59,918 bases of DNA from Oscillospiraceae bacterium (lineage in GTDB: Bacteria; Bacillota; Clostridia; Oscillospirales; Oscillospiraceae), in assembly GCA_902795345.1 (NCBI GenBank), contig CADBKO010000012.1:1-59918 (forward strand). Direction: 5' to 3'. The notes under the pieces are model-generated. The model saw nothing but the letters and a program-made list of their open reading frames with translations, had not been told where the DNA came from and made no database searches. Below are positions 8,990 through 17,016 of the stretch, piece after piece. The first letter of the stretch is position 1, and every line of letters starts with the position of its first letter. The position numbers and the translations under genes were made by a program.

Positions 8990-9018
8990 ATTATAACTGT
9001 TTTCAGTGCGGATGTCAA
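8990..9018 (-). promoter_or_regulatory. Consensus sigma-A promoter of the CODH/ACS operon
   Basis: On the minus strand TTGACA (9018-9013) and TATAAT (8995-8990) are separated by exactly 17 nt, a perfect housekeeping promoter. It would start transcription near 8982 and give a leader of about 80 nt before cooS. Such a strong promoter implies that control is by repression, fitting the operator just downstream. Confidence 0.85.
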
Positions 9019-9029
9019 TGCAATCGGGA

Positions 9030-9044
9030 CAGTTTCATAAACTG
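9030..9044. repeat. Inverted repeat upstream of the cooS promoter
   Basis: CAGTTT-CAT-AAACTG is a perfect 6-bp inverted repeat starting 12 bp upstream of the -35 box. It could be a second regulator site; nothing else supports a function. Confidence 0.3.
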
Positions 9045-9106
9045 GAAGAAAAACTTGTAAAAAGTGACAAGGGAAGGGGAACGGAAGGGGGAAGATACAG
9101 GCAGTT

Positions 9107-9805
9107 TTACTTCTCCGGAGCGGGGCCGGAGGCGGCCAGCAGGGGCCCGTATCGGGGGGTCAGATATTCCAGACCGAAGCCGAGGCGTTCTCCCTCCGGG
9201 GAGAAGATCAGCTTTTCCAAAGTGATGAGCTTCTCCCCGCCGCAGCCCAGGGCGCTGCGGGCCCGCTCGGGGGGGGAGGAGGTGAGGATGCGCAGCTCCG
9301 TGCGCAGGGAGACGGAGGCGAAGCGGTCGGAGAGCAGATCGGTGAATTCGCTGAAATTCAGCTCCCTCTCCACGATGGGCCTGCCCCGCTCGTAAGGGAT
9401 ATACTTTTCGTCATAGGCCACCGGGGCGCCCTCCCGTTCCAGGACGCGGCGGATGGCGATGACCAGCTGCTCCGCCCGGAGTCCCAGGGCCTGGGCTACC
9501 TCCGGCTCCGCCGGAAGGATGCTGACTTCCAGACAGCGGAAGCGCCCGGAACCGGCTTCCTCATCGAAGATCATGGTGTAGACGGTGCTGCGGGGCGGCT
9601 GTACGATGTAACCCTTGCCCTGCTTCGCCACGACGAGGCCTTCGCTCTCCAGGATATGGAAGGCCTTGCGCACAGTGACCCGGCTGGTGCGGTAAGCCCC
9701 GGCCAGCTCGTTTTCCGAGGGCATCACGTCCCCCACCGCATGGCCGCCGGAGAGGATGCGCTGACGAAGGGAGGCGGCGATCCGCTGATACAGTGCCTGG
9801 CTCAT
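9107..9805 (-). CDS. GntR-family (HutC/FarR type) transcriptional regulator with UTRA domain
   Basis: A 232-residue regulator. The winged helix-turn-helix lies at residues 1-72 (MPSENELAGAYRTSRVTVRK is the classic recognition segment). A UTRA ligand-binding domain follows from about 80 to 225, including VAYDEKYIPYERG. It overlaps the corrinoid-protein gene by 4 bp (ATGA), so the two are co-translated. Its ligand is unknown; pairing with a corrinoid protein suggests a methylated substrate or cobamide-related signal. A HutC-type operator sits in the neighbouring cooS promoter, so it may control CODH/ACS as well as its own operon. Confidence 0.88.
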   Translation of the reverse strand: MSQALYQRIAASLRQRILSGGHAVGDVMPSENELAGAYRTSRVTVRKAFHILESEGLVVAKQGKGYIVQPPRSTVYTMIFDEEAGSGRFRCLEVSILPAEPEVAQALGLRAEQLVIAIRRVLEREGAPVAYDEKYIPYERGRPIVERELNFSEFTDLLSDRFASVSLRTELRILTSSPPERARSALGCGGEKLITLEKLIFSPEGERLGFGLEYLTPRYGPLLAASGPAPEK

Positions 9806-10458
9806 ATTTTGTCCCCCGCGGCCTGGGCCATGAACTCGTGGCAGATGCGCAGGCAGTCCAGCACGCTGTCGCTCCGGGCGTCGGCCCCCAGCAGGCGGGG
9901 GCTCCGGTCCTTCACCGCCTGGCCGCCCACCAGGATGCGCACCGTTTTCCGCAGGCCGCTGGCCTCCACGGTGCGGATGGTGCCCCGGATGCTCAGGGCG
10001 GAGGCCTGGATGGTGCCGCTGAGAATGAGGATGTGGGGCTTGTGGCTGCGGATGGCCTGGACCACCGTGTCCGGCGCGGCGTCCACCCCCAGGTCGGTGA
10101 CCTCGAAGCCGTTGTGCCGCAGGACGTCCGCGATCACCAGCTTGCCCAGGTCATGGATGTCCCCCTGCACGGTGCAGATGAGCACCTTGCCCATGCTGGG
10201 GAATCGCTCCTCGCCCGGGGTGCGCAGGGCCGTTTCCAGGACGCTGCGCATGATGTGGGCCGCCATCAGGAGGTCCGCGATGAAATATTCCCCGGCCTCA
10301 TAGCGCTTGTCCACCCGGCGGATGCCTTCCACCAGCGCCTCATAGATGGCATAGCCGGAGGCGTCGCTTTCCGCCAGGTCCAGGGCGGCGGTGAGGGCTT
10401 TCATTTCATTCAGCTCCCCCACGGCGGCGCTGAGGGCCTCGAAACGCGGAGCATCCAC
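9802..10458 (-). CDS. Cobalamin-binding (corrinoid) protein, MtaC/MtbC-like
   Basis: About 218 residues with a helical cap (residues 1-80, B12-binding 2) and a Rossmann B12-binding domain. The lower axial histidine motif GDIHDLGK is clear (His about 102), followed by ILSGTIQAS and LVGGQAV, which contact the nucleotide tail. Such proteins accept methyl groups from a substrate-specific methyltransferase. None is encoded here, so the partner is elsewhere. The GTG at 10458 is chosen over the longer frame to 10515 because GGGAGG lies 8 nt upstream and the transcription start would fall near 10515. First gene of a two-gene operon with the GntR regulator. Confidence 0.85.
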   Translation of the reverse strand: MDAPRFEALSAAVGELNEMKALTAALDLAESDASGYAIYEALVEGIRRVDKRYEAGEYFIADLLMAAHIMRSVLETALRTPGEERFPSMGKVLICTVQGDIHDLGKLVIADVLRHNGFEVTDLGVDAAPDTVVQAIRSHKPHILILSGTIQASALSIRGTIRTVEASGLRKTVRILVGGQAVKDRSPRLLGADARSDSVLDCLRICHEFMAQAAGDKI

Positions 10459-10475
10459 GGCGCACACCTCCCTGT

Positions 10476-10490
10476 AACTAAGCCTTAGTT
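10476..10490. promoter_or_regulatory. Perfect 15-bp palindrome in the corrinoid/GntR leader
   Basis: AACTAAG-C-CTTAGTT is a perfect palindrome between the promoter and the GTG start of the corrinoid gene. It is a candidate operator for the regulator encoded by the same operon, but it lacks the GT-N-TA-N-AC core seen at the cooS promoter, so another factor is possible. Confidence 0.45.
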
Positions 10491-10521
10491 GCGCGGGCCA
10501 TCCTCTTGTGCCCAAATGACA

Positions 10522-10550
10522 ATTATAATATAAACAGCGCTGTGCGTCAA
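10522..10550 (-). promoter_or_regulatory. Promoter of the corrinoid protein/GntR operon
   Basis: Minus-strand TTGACG (10550-10545), 17-nt spacer, TATAAT (10527-10522). The spacer contains the palindrome ACAGCGCTGT (10534-10543), another possible operator. Transcription would begin near 10515. Confidence 0.75.
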
Positions 10551-10574
10551 GGTTTGGGGATGGCGCGGTTGTGC

Positions 10575-10603
10575 TTTGCAGAAGGCCGCGTCTGTGCTAC
10601 AAT
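10575..10603 (+). promoter_or_regulatory. Promoter of the ASCH-nitrilase-dcd-GNAT operon
   Basis: TTTGCA (10575-10580), 17-nt spacer, TACAAT (10598-10603) preceded by TGC, giving an extended -10. It lies 27 nt before the ATG at 10631 and is divergent from the corrinoid operon promoter. Confidence 0.5.
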
Positions 10604-10630
10604 CGGGACAGAGAAAGGATGTGTCGAAAT

Positions 10631-11191
10631 ATGGATCTGGCCGCTTTTGATGGAAAAATGGTGCGCATCAAGGCCGTATGGGGGGAGATCTTCGAGGGGG
10701 AGGCCGTCCACGACTCCCGGGATTATTGCGAACACGAATACGGCTGGGCGGAGGAGTGTCTGAATCTGAACCACTGGCTTTTCCGCCGCAGCGATATTGA
10801 ATCCGTGGAACTGCTGGAGGGGAAACCCCGGATCTGGATGAGCCGCCGGATGCACTTCATGCATCTGGACCATCCGGCCTATGACCGCGTGGAGGACGGG
10901 CGGAAGACCATTGAGCTGCGCCTGAACGACCCCAAGCGGCGGGAGATACAGGTGGGGGACATCATCTGCTTTGAAGGCGTCGAGGAGGATAACGAATATC
11001 TCCACATGGAGGTGAAGGAGCTGCTGCCCTTCCCCTCCTTCCGGGAGCTTTATGCCGCCCTTCCCCTTTCGGAGATGGGCTATTCTCCGGAGGAGGAGAA
11101 GAACGCCTCCCCGGCGGACATGGACAAGTATTACACGCCGGAGGAGCAGGCGCGCTGGGGCGTCCTGGCCATCCGGGTGGCGGAACCTTGA
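10631..11191 (+). CDS. ASCH (PUA-like) domain protein
   Basis: A 186-residue protein. Residues 1-65 form a small beta-barrel-like segment (FDGKMVRIKAVWGE..FEGEA), and residues 75-185 match the ASCH fold, a PUA-like RNA/nucleotide-binding domain (KTIELRLND, then VGDIICFEG). The ATG at 10631 is preferred to the longer frame because the promoter -10 lies inside that extension. The molecular role of such proteins is mostly unknown; binding of modified RNA or nucleotides is the usual guess. First gene of a tightly packed four-gene operon that includes dCTP deaminase. Confidence 0.75.
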   Translation: MDLAAFDGKMVRIKAVWGEIFEGEAVHDSRDYCEHEYGWAEECLNLNHWLFRRSDIESVELLEGKPRIWMSRRMHFMHLDHPAYDRVEDGRKTIELRLNDPKRREIQVGDIICFEGVEEDNEYLHMEVKELLPFPSFRELYAALPLSEMGYSPEEEKNASPADMDKYYTPEEQARWGVLAIRVAEP

Positions 11192-11213
11192 AAGGATGGG
11201 GGCGCTGCTTTAA

Positions 11214-12101
11214 ATGCGTGTGTTTGCACTGGAACTGGATAACGGCCCCAAGGGGGCCGGGGAACGAAAAGGCTATATCGAGGGGTTGATCGCCCGTCTG
11301 CCAGCCCCGGAGCTGGTGGTGCTGCCGGAGCTGTCCCTCTGCGGCTATATGGCCAGCCGGAAGATATGGCAGTATGCCGACGAGGGCGGACGGGAAGCCG
11401 CTGCCTGGGCGACGGCCATGGCCGGGAAATACGGGACTTATATCGCCGTGGGGTATCTGGACCGGGAGGACGGGGATTACTATAACCGCTACCTCATCGC
11501 CTCTCCCGACGGGGTCTGCGGCACGGTCACCAAGTCCGAGGGGGAGGCCGCCGTATTCAAGCGGGGGTCTTTCGGCAGCACCATCGTGACCCCCTTCGGC
11601 CTGGTGGGGGTCGCCATCTGCTACGATTCCCGGCGGAAACATTTCTACGACAATGTGAAGGACGAAGCCCTGACCATGATCCTTTTCCCCCACGGCGCGC
11701 CCGCCGATCCGGCCAAGCAGAACAAGGAGCGGCGGGAGAACGACCTGCGCTGCGGCCTCTATGCCGACGCCTTCGGCGTGCCGGTGGTCTATGCCAACAG
11801 CGTGGGGGACCTGGAGGAGATGCCGGGGAAGATGGGGGAACTGATGGCGAAAAAGGGCTTCCGCATGAACGGCGGGACGAAAGTTTATACCGCCGAGGGC
11901 AGGCCCATCCCCACGGAGGTAAAAGAGGCCGTGGGGATGGAGGTGCCGATCCACTCCAAGCGCCGCGTCCGGGACATCCCCTTCCACGGGCAGGACATCC
12001 TGCCGGGCAATTTCTTCTTCCGGCAGTTCATCCTCAAGCCGGACACGGCGGCGGGGATACGTTCCTATGAGGAAAACCATTTGAAGGAGGAGAAGGAATG
12101 A
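11214..12101 (+). CDS. Carbon-nitrogen hydrolase (nitrilase superfamily)
   Basis: A 295-residue amidohydrolase of the nitrilase fold. The Glu-Lys-Cys triad is visible: Glu39 in [11 protein letters not shown], Lys107 in GTVTKSEGE and Cys136 in VAICYDSR. These enzymes cleave non-peptide C-N bonds (amides, N-carbamoyl compounds, nitriles) in the cytoplasm; the substrate cannot be read from sequence. It overlaps dcd by 4 bp (ATGA), and its partners hint at nucleotide or small-amide clean-up. The C-terminal tail of about 40 residues extends beyond the catalytic core. Confidence 0.85.
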   Translation: MRVFALELDNGPKGAGERKGYIEGLIARLPAPELVVLPELSLCGYMASRKIWQYADEGGREAAAWATAMAGKYGTYIAVGYLDREDGDYYNRYLIASPDGVCGTVTKSEGEAAVFKRGSFGSTIVTPFGLVGVAICYDSRRKHFYDNVKDEALTMILFPHGAPADPAKQNKERRENDLRCGLYADAFGVPVVYANSVGDLEEMPGKMGELMAKKGFRMNGGTKVYTAEGRPIPTEVKEAVGMEVPIHSKRRVRDIPFHGQDILPGNFFFRQFILKPDTAAGIRSYEENHLKEEKE

Positions 12102-12643
12102 TCTTATCCGATCAGACGATCCGGCGGATGCTGGAGGAAAAGAGCCTGGTGATCGAGCCGCTGGAAGCGCGGCAGATCCAGCCCGCCAGCGTGGATATCC
12201 GCTTGGGAAATACCTTCAGCGTCGTGGAGGACAGCTCCGCGGGCATCATCGACCTGGAGCGGGAAATCCGGTACAAGACCATTGAGACGAACAAGTATCT
12301 GCTGCTGCCCGGGCAGTTCGTCCTTGCCACCACCATGGAGTACATCGCTCTGCCGGAGGACCTGACCGCCTTTGTGGAGGGGAGAAGCTCCCTGGGCCGT
12401 ATGGGCCTCTTCATCCAGAACGCCGGGTGGGTGGACCCCGGCTTCCGGGGAGAGATCACCTTGGAGCTGTATAACGCCAACCGCTGCGCCATCGAGCTGA
12501 CGGCGGGCCGCCGCGTCGGCCAGCTGGTCTTTGCCCGGATGGACGCCCCGGCATTGCGGCCTTATGACGGCAAGTATCAGGGCCAGCGCGGCGCTACCGG
12601 TTCGAGAGTGTATTTGGATGCGGAAGAGGGGAGGAAAGAATGA
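12098..12643 (+). CDS. dcd: dCTP deaminase
   Basis: A 181-residue trimeric dUTPase-fold enzyme that deaminates dCTP toward dUTP/dUMP for thymidylate synthesis. Seen are the N-terminal [10 protein letters not shown], the active-site segment [14 protein letters not shown], then [18 protein letters not shown], and the C-terminal [11 protein letters not shown] closing loop. Length agrees with the family (about 175-195). Its start overlaps the nitrilase stop by 4 bp and its end overlaps the acetyltransferase start by 4 bp. Whether it is mono- or bifunctional (dUMP-forming) cannot be decided by eye. Confidence 0.92.
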   Translation: MILSDQTIRRMLEEKSLVIEPLEARQIQPASVDIRLGNTFSVVEDSSAGIIDLEREIRYKTIETNKYLLLPGQFVLATTMEYIALPEDLTAFVEGRSSLGRMGLFIQNAGWVDPGFRGEITLELYNANRCAIELTAGRRVGQLVFARMDAPALRPYDGKYQGQRGATGSRVYLDAEEGRKE

Positions 12644-13077
12644 TTATCCGTGAAATCAGAATGGATGATCGGGACGGATTGTTGGAACTGTATACCCATC
12701 TTCACGATAAGGGTATTCCTGACATAGATGAAAAGCTGGTATCGCTCTGGAAGCGGATCGTGGAAGACAAGGACTATCATATCATCGTGGCCGAGGCGGA
12801 GGGAAAGCTCGTTTCGTCCTGCACCTGCGTCGTCATTCCCAACCTGACGCGGGGGCAGAGCCCTTATGCTTTTGTGGAAAACGTCGTTACCCATGCAGAT
12901 TATCGGAAGCAGGGCCTGGCAACTGCCTGCCTGGAAAGGGCAAAGCAGATCGCCGTCAGCGAAGGCTGCTATAAGATGATGCTGCTGACAGGATCAAAAG
13001 AAGAAAGCACTCTGCGTTTCTATGAAAACGCCGGGTACAACAGGAAGGACAAAACGGCTTTTATCCAGTGGATTTGA
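12640..13077 (+). CDS. GNAT-family N-acetyltransferase
   Basis: A 145-residue single-domain acetyltransferase. The acetyl-CoA site is seen as [23 protein letters not shown] (motif A, R/Q-x-x-G-x-A), and motif B as [12 protein letters not shown] near the C terminus. The acceptor is unknown. It overlaps dcd (ATGA) and ends the operon. Base composition is slightly less GC-rich than its neighbours. Confidence 0.85.
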   Translation: MIIREIRMDDRDGLLELYTHLHDKGIPDIDEKLVSLWKRIVEDKDYHIIVAEAEGKLVSSCTCVVIPNLTRGQSPYAFVENVVTHADYRKQGLATACLERAKQIAVSEGCYKMMLLTGSKEESTLRFYENAGYNRKDKTAFIQWI

Positions 13078-13112
13078 GGACGAAGAACGATAAACCGGTA
13101 CGTTTCCTGCCC

Positions 13113-13686
13113 TCGTCCATCGCCCCCCGTTAACCCTCGTCCCTCGTCCAAAAGTGGGGAATCCAATGGGGGCGGAGCCGCGTCCTTATTCGCCGGAATA
13201 TGGCGCAGCTCTTTTTCCCAAATGGAACGCGCGCCCACCGCTGCGCGGCGGGTCCCCTCGCGCGAAGATGCTTGAAGATTCCGGCGAAACGTCCTTCTCA
13301 AATCGAAACGAACCGTTTCGATTTGATGAGGAGGAGCCACCGAGCGATACGTAGTTTTCGCAGTATCACGGTTCTGCGGAAACGGAGCGAGCGACGTGCG
13401 CTCCGACGAGGGCCGCCGGAGGCGACGGGACAGGAAAACAAATCGCAGAGGCGAGCGGCGAATGCGCAGAGGGCCTATGGATTGCCCGCTGCGGCGGGGA
13501 CGGGGACAGGACGGGAGCGTTTCGCCTGCGGGCGACCCCATTTCTTTTAGCGGAAAAGAAATGGGGGAAAGAAACCGCCAAAGGGAACCTATCCCGAAGG
13601 CGGTTCCCTTTGGAATCCCTCCCCATCGGCCAGGGGGCTGCGGCCCCCTTGAGATCCCCCAGGGGTTCACGGGGGACGATGGACGA
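13113..13686. repeat. Noncoding hairpin-rich element bounded by 24-bp inverted repeats
   Basis: This fills most of the 811-bp gap between 13077 and 13889. An imperfect 24-bp inverted repeat (22 of 24 by eye) lies at 13113-13136 and 13663-13686; its outer part reads TCGTCCATCG. Inside are three strong hairpins: a 13-bp stem at 13298-13326, a 13-bp stem at 13536-13566 (CCCCATTTCTTTT/AAAAGAAATGGGG) and a 12-bp stem at 13578-13613. A fourth GC-rich hairpin lies near 13632-13651. Open frames crossing it lack ribosome sites and family features. It could be a non-autonomous mobile or interspersed repeat. Confidence 0.5.
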
Positions 13687-13775
13687 AGGACGGGGGGGTT
13701 GGACGGGAGTTGCGGATTGCCACAACCCCTTGCGGGGCTTCGCAATGACGAGAGACGGGGGATGAGAAACACAGC

Positions 13776-13808
13776 GGGGCCTGTCGGTCGGTTTGACCGG
13801 CAGGCCCC
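13776..13808 (-). terminator. Terminator after the bicupin-DUF169 operon
   Basis: A 14-bp stem (13776-13789 with 13795-13808, one G-T pair) lies about 80 nt downstream of the DUF169 stop on the minus strand. The following GTGTTTCTC is weakly T-rich. Confidence 0.5.
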
Positions 13809-13888
13809 AATTCATTGGAATCACACTACCTTATTTTTCCCTTTACCAAATCGCAGCCCGTCGGAGCGGGTGAGATTTGGAGACGGCG

Positions 13889-14698
13889 TTATCCCAGCTT
13901 CCAGTCCTCGCCCTGCTCCAGGCCCCAAAGCTCGAAGAGCTTGTTGTAGAAGGGAGGCCGGGGGAAGTCCAGCTCGCAGTCCAGCATGGCGTCGCTGAAG
14001 CCGCCGAAGGGGGAGCCCAGGTTCAGGCAGTCGAAGAACTCCTCCAGCCGCTTGCCGGGGACGGTGAGGATCACGTCCTCGTCCCGGGTCCGCGCCCGCT
14101 CCCGCTCGCCGGGATCGGGGAGGGTGATGCGGTACTCGTTCTCCAGGAAGGAGGGGACGGTGCAGTAGACGCAGCTGTCGATGCCGTCGAAGATGCTGCG
14201 GACATAGTCGCCGGTGACGCCCTTGATGGAGCGGACCATGCTGTTCACCTTGGCGGGTTCGGCGTAGATCATCACCACGTCGGGCTGGAAAGCGGCCCTT
14301 TTCAGGGGGGCGATCACCACCGCCTCATACTTGTGCAGAGGCAGACGGGGGAAGTGGGCGAAGAAGGTTTCGGCCTTGGCTTTGTCCCGGATGCCCAGGT
14401 ACTTCACCACCTCGTCGAACTGCTCCTGGCCGGGGACACATTCCACGTTGCCGAAGCCGATCAGGGGGTTCCAGCACCAGTGGTCCTGGGTGGTGAGGCC
14501 GATGGTCATGCCCTTCATGCGGGCATAGGAGAAGGCCTGGCAGAGAGCCATGTGCTTTTTCATGTCCCGCAGGGGGAAGGTGGTGCCCTGGGGGGCGTCC
14601 GCCGCCTTCTCCAGGAACTTGACACCGATGGGCATGCTGCGCAGCTTGTAGGCGTCCTCGAACTGTTTCGCTTTTTCGTTGATGGTTGCGATCTCCAT
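13889..14698 (-). CDS. DUF169 family protein
   Basis: A soluble 269-residue protein that I recognise as the DUF169 family, common in anaerobes and methanogens and of unknown function. Typical traits are the N-terminal R-S-M-P-I-G-V-K-F segment, several conserved Cys (ALCQAFSYAR, HWCWNPLIG, DSCVYCTVPS), and a C-terminal G-C/S-P-F-G-G-F-S-D-like turn. Cys and His placement suggests a cofactor or thiol role, but this is a guess. The ATG at 14698 has GGAGG 8 nt upstream; the GTG at 14713 overlaps that site. It lies 38 nt downstream of the bicupin gene in the same operon. Confidence 0.75.
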   Translation of the reverse strand: MEIATINEKAKQFEDAYKLRSMPIGVKFLEKAADAPQGTTFPLRDMKKHMALCQAFSYARMKGMTIGLTTQDHWCWNPLIGFGNVECVPGQEQFDEVVKYLGIRDKAKAETFFAHFPRLPLHKYEAVVIAPLKRAAFQPDVVMIYAEPAKVNSMVRSIKGVTGDYVRSIFDGIDSCVYCTVPSFLENEYRITLPDPGERERARTRDEDVILTVPGKRLEEFFDCLNLGSPFGGFSDAMLDCELDFPRPPFYNKLFELWGLEQGEDWKLG

Positions 14699-14736
14699 GT
14701 TTCCGTCCTCCACTATCTCAATTTATAATAATCCGC

Positions 14737-15735
14737 TCATTCCATCCCCATGGATTCCAGGGGGATGCCGTATTTGTCCTTCAGGGCCTGCATGGCTTCC
14801 TTGTCCCCCAGCCGGGCGGGGTCGTAGGCGCGCACGGATTCATAATCCTGCAGGAAGGCGAACCACCTGGTCTGGCCGCCCACGTCGTAGACCTCCGCGT
14901 CCTCCAGGGCTTTCAGGCTGAAGGGGGCCAGCTTGGGCACGTTCACCAGGCAGGCCTTCCCCGCGATGTGCTCCTCCCCGAAAACGGTGAGCTTCACTTT
15001 GCCGCTGCGGACATAATACTGCTCCCGGGTGGGGTGGTAGCCCCAGCGGAAGGTGAAGCCGGCCTTCATTTCCGCCAGGGTACATTCCGTCACGCCGCCG
15101 TTATCCCAGCGGGGGATCAGGATCTTGGCGGTCATGCCGTCGAAAGCATAGGTAGCCAGAGGCCGGGCGGGGTTGCGCACAGCCCCCATCTCCTCGGGAG
15201 GCACGTCCCGGTAGACCGGCTGTTCGCACTTGAGGAAATCTCTCGCGCCCCGGGCCTTCTGGTAAGCCGGGTCGTCGGCGGCGGAGGGGATGCGCTGGGT
15301 CACGGCGGTGGACTGCCAGCCGTCGTCGAAGGAATCCAGGTCGTGGAAGAAGCCCCGCCACTTCACGTCCTCGATGGAGGCCATGGCGTGCATCTGCCCC
15401 GGCTGGAGGTGGACGATGTCGCCGGTTTTGACGATGGTGCGTTTCCCGTCGGCATAGAGGTACATGCTGCCGCTGTCCACGAAGAAGGTCTCATAGCCGA
15501 AGGCGTGGAGGTGGGCCATTTTGCTGGCCTCCTCCGGGGTGACGCCGGTGGGCATCTTGCACATGACGGTGTCCGTCACGTTGAACAGACCGTGGGGGCC
15601 CTCGCCGTCCATGACGGGGCTCATCTCCTCTTCCCGCTCGCCGTTTGCGTGGTAGCGGATCAGGGTGGGGATGCCGCTGCCCTCGTGGTCGTCCAGATCG
15701 ATGACATAGGGGATGGTGATGGGGATGTTTTCCAT
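14737..15735 (-). CDS. Bicupin-domain protein
   Basis: A 332-residue protein with two cupin barrels. The first (about residues 60-150) shows HLHAFGYETFFV, then GDIVHLQPGQMHAM, the metal-binding His/Glu cupin motifs. The second (about 210-290) shows HPTREQYYVRSGKVKLTVFG, with fewer ligands (no clear second His-x-His), so perhaps only one barrel binds metal. This architecture is seen in ring-cleaving and isomerising metalloenzymes, but the substrate is not readable. The ATG at 15735 has AAAGGAG 8 nt upstream; the frame to 15852 overlaps the next gene and is not used. Co-transcribed with the DUF169 gene. Confidence 0.75.
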   Translation of the reverse strand: MENIPITIPYVIDLDDHEGSGIPTLIRYHANGEREEEMSPVMDGEGPHGLFNVTDTVMCKMPTGVTPEEASKMAHLHAFGYETFFVDSGSMYLYADGKRTIVKTGDIVHLQPGQMHAMASIEDVKWRGFFHDLDSFDDGWQSTAVTQRIPSAADDPAYQKARGARDFLKCEQPVYRDVPPEEMGAVRNPARPLATYAFDGMTAKILIPRWDNGGVTECTLAEMKAGFTFRWGYHPTREQYYVRSGKVKLTVFGEEHIAGKACLVNVPKLAPFSLKALEDAEVYDVGGQTRWFAFLQDYESVRAYDPARLGDKEAMQALKDKYGIPLESMGME

Positions 15736-15829
15736 GCTGCTTCTCCTTTCTGCCCCGAAGGACCGGACCATATGCTTTGCTTCCAGAATATCACAGAAAC
15801 GCCGGGAAAGCAACCGGAGCGCGGTCCGT

Positions 15830-16291
15830 TCAGAGGGTGATGATCTCCGCACTCATGGGGCCCTCCCCCAGGCGGAGCAGCCCGTAGGAGGGGGGCCAGC
15901 CCCGGCCCACGCTGCCGGGGTTGAAGAATTCCACCTTGCCCTCCCGCTCGTGGAGCGCCCGGTGGGTGTGGCCGAAGAGCACCAGGTCTGCTTCGGATTC
16001 CAGAGCTGTGAAATAGAGCCGCTCCAGGTCCTCCTTCACTCCCTGCCGGTGGCCGTGGACCAGGAGGAGGGTCGCGCCCTCCAGGGTCAGACGCAGGCTT
16101 TCCGGGCTGCCGGGGGCGTCGCAGTTGCCCCGCACCCCCTGCATGGGGATCTCCGGGAAGCGGAGGTGCAGCTTCACCATGTCAGAGAAGTGGTCCCCCA
16201 GGTGCAGCACCCGGTCGGGCCGCCAGCGGGCCGTCAGCTCCGCCATCACGTCCACGTCCCCGTGGGAATCGGAAAAGACAAGGATGTTCAT
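15830..16291 (-). CDS. YfcE/MJ0936-family metallophosphoesterase
   Basis: A compact 153-residue calcineurin-like phosphoesterase. Metal ligands are all present: DSHGD (residues 8-12), HLGDH, GNCD, LLVHGH and FGHTH, followed by the typical end NPGSVGRG. Members hydrolyse phosphodiesters in the cytoplasm with Mn2+; the physiological substrate is usually unknown. It is divergent from the three small genes starting at 16361. Confidence 0.88.
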   Translation of the reverse strand: MNILVFSDSHGDVDVMAELTARWRPDRVLHLGDHFSDMVKLHLRFPEIPMQGVRGNCDAPGSPESLRLTLEGATLLLVHGHRQGVKEDLERLYFTALESEADLVLFGHTHRALHEREGKVEFFNPGSVGRGWPPSYGLLRLGEGPMSAEIITL

Positions 16292-16360
16292 ATCGTGGGA
16301 CCTCTTTCATATACTCGGAATAGAATGCTTTTGGAGTGCCGTCGAAGGGAGGTGCTGAGG

Positions 16361-16612
16361 ATGCGCAAGGAGGAAGAGAAAGCCGCCGCGCTGCTTTCCT
16401 CCGGCAAGCTGGACGCCGAGCAGCTGCGAAAGCTGACGGAGAGCCGGGACGGGCAGAAGGTCCGCAGCCTGCTGGGAGATGAAAAGGCGCTGGCCCAGGC
16501 CGTGGAAAAGGGGGACGCCGCCGTGCTGCAGGGAGCCCTGCAGACGCTGCTGGCCTCCCCGGAGGGTCGGAGGCTCTTTGCCCAGCTGGGCGGAATGATG
16601 GGGAAGCGCTGA
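16361..16612 (+). CDS. Small conserved-looking hypothetical protein
   Basis: An 83-residue, charged, helical protein without a signal or membrane segment. GGGAGG stands 10 nt before the ATG. It contains two imperfect helical units (KLDAEQLRKLTESRDGQKVR and AVLQGALQTLLASPEGRRLF) reminiscent of short scaffold proteins. The stop overlaps the next start (TGATG), so it is the first of three coupled genes. I do not recognise the family. Confidence 0.6.
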   Translation: MRKEEEKAAALLSSGKLDAEQLRKLTESRDGQKVRSLLGDEKALAQAVEKGDAAVLQGALQTLLASPEGRRLFAQLGGMMGKR

Positions 16613-17016
16613 TGGACGGCCTGGAGGAAAAGCTGGGCAGCCTGCTCAGCGACCCCACGGCCATGGAAAAGCTGCGGCAGCTAGCGGGGGCCCTGTCGGG
16701 CAACATGCCCGATCTCGGCCCCGGTTTCGGAAGCGGCCCGGAGCCGGAAGGCCCGGGCGGGCTTTTCAGCGGGGGCGAAGGGAAGCTCACGGAGATGCTG
16801 GGGAAGGTGATGGGGGCTTACGGCGCGCCCTCGGAGGCTACGAAGCTGGTGGCGGCCCTGGGCCCCTGGCTCCAGCCGGAGCGGCGGGAGCGGCTGGAAA
16901 AAGCCCTGCGGGTGGCCCGTTTCGTCCGGGCCGCCCGGAGCGTGCTGCCGGAGCTGCTGCCGGGCACGGCCCGGCAGGGGCCCGGGTCCCCCGGCTTGGG
17001 AGGACAGGATGTATAA
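16612..17016 (+). CDS. Hypothetical protein
   Basis: A 134-residue protein, with a helical N terminus (EKLGSLLSDPTAMEKLRQLA), a Gly/Pro-rich linker around residues 30-60 and a helical Arg-rich C-terminal half. The N-terminal SDP...LRQLA pattern resembles the repeat in the preceding protein, suggesting the two may be related. Start coupled by TGATG and end overlapping the next gene by 8 bp. Function unknown. Confidence 0.6.
   Translation: MDGLEEKLGSLLSDPTAMEKLRQLAGALSGNMPDLGPGFGSGPEPEGPGGLFSGGEGKLTEMLGKVMGAYGAPSEATKLVAALGPWLQPERRERLEKALRVARFVRAARSVLPELLPGTARQGPGSPGLGGQDV

Noticed and set aside
10459..10520. Cobalamin riboswitch ahead of the corrinoid protein gene
   Set aside because: The leader is only about 57 nt and lacks a B12-box-like element.
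13020..13998. Several overlapping frames in the hairpin-rich gap
   Set aside because: No ribosome sites, no recognisable folds, and the frames cross several strong hairpins; treated as noncoding.
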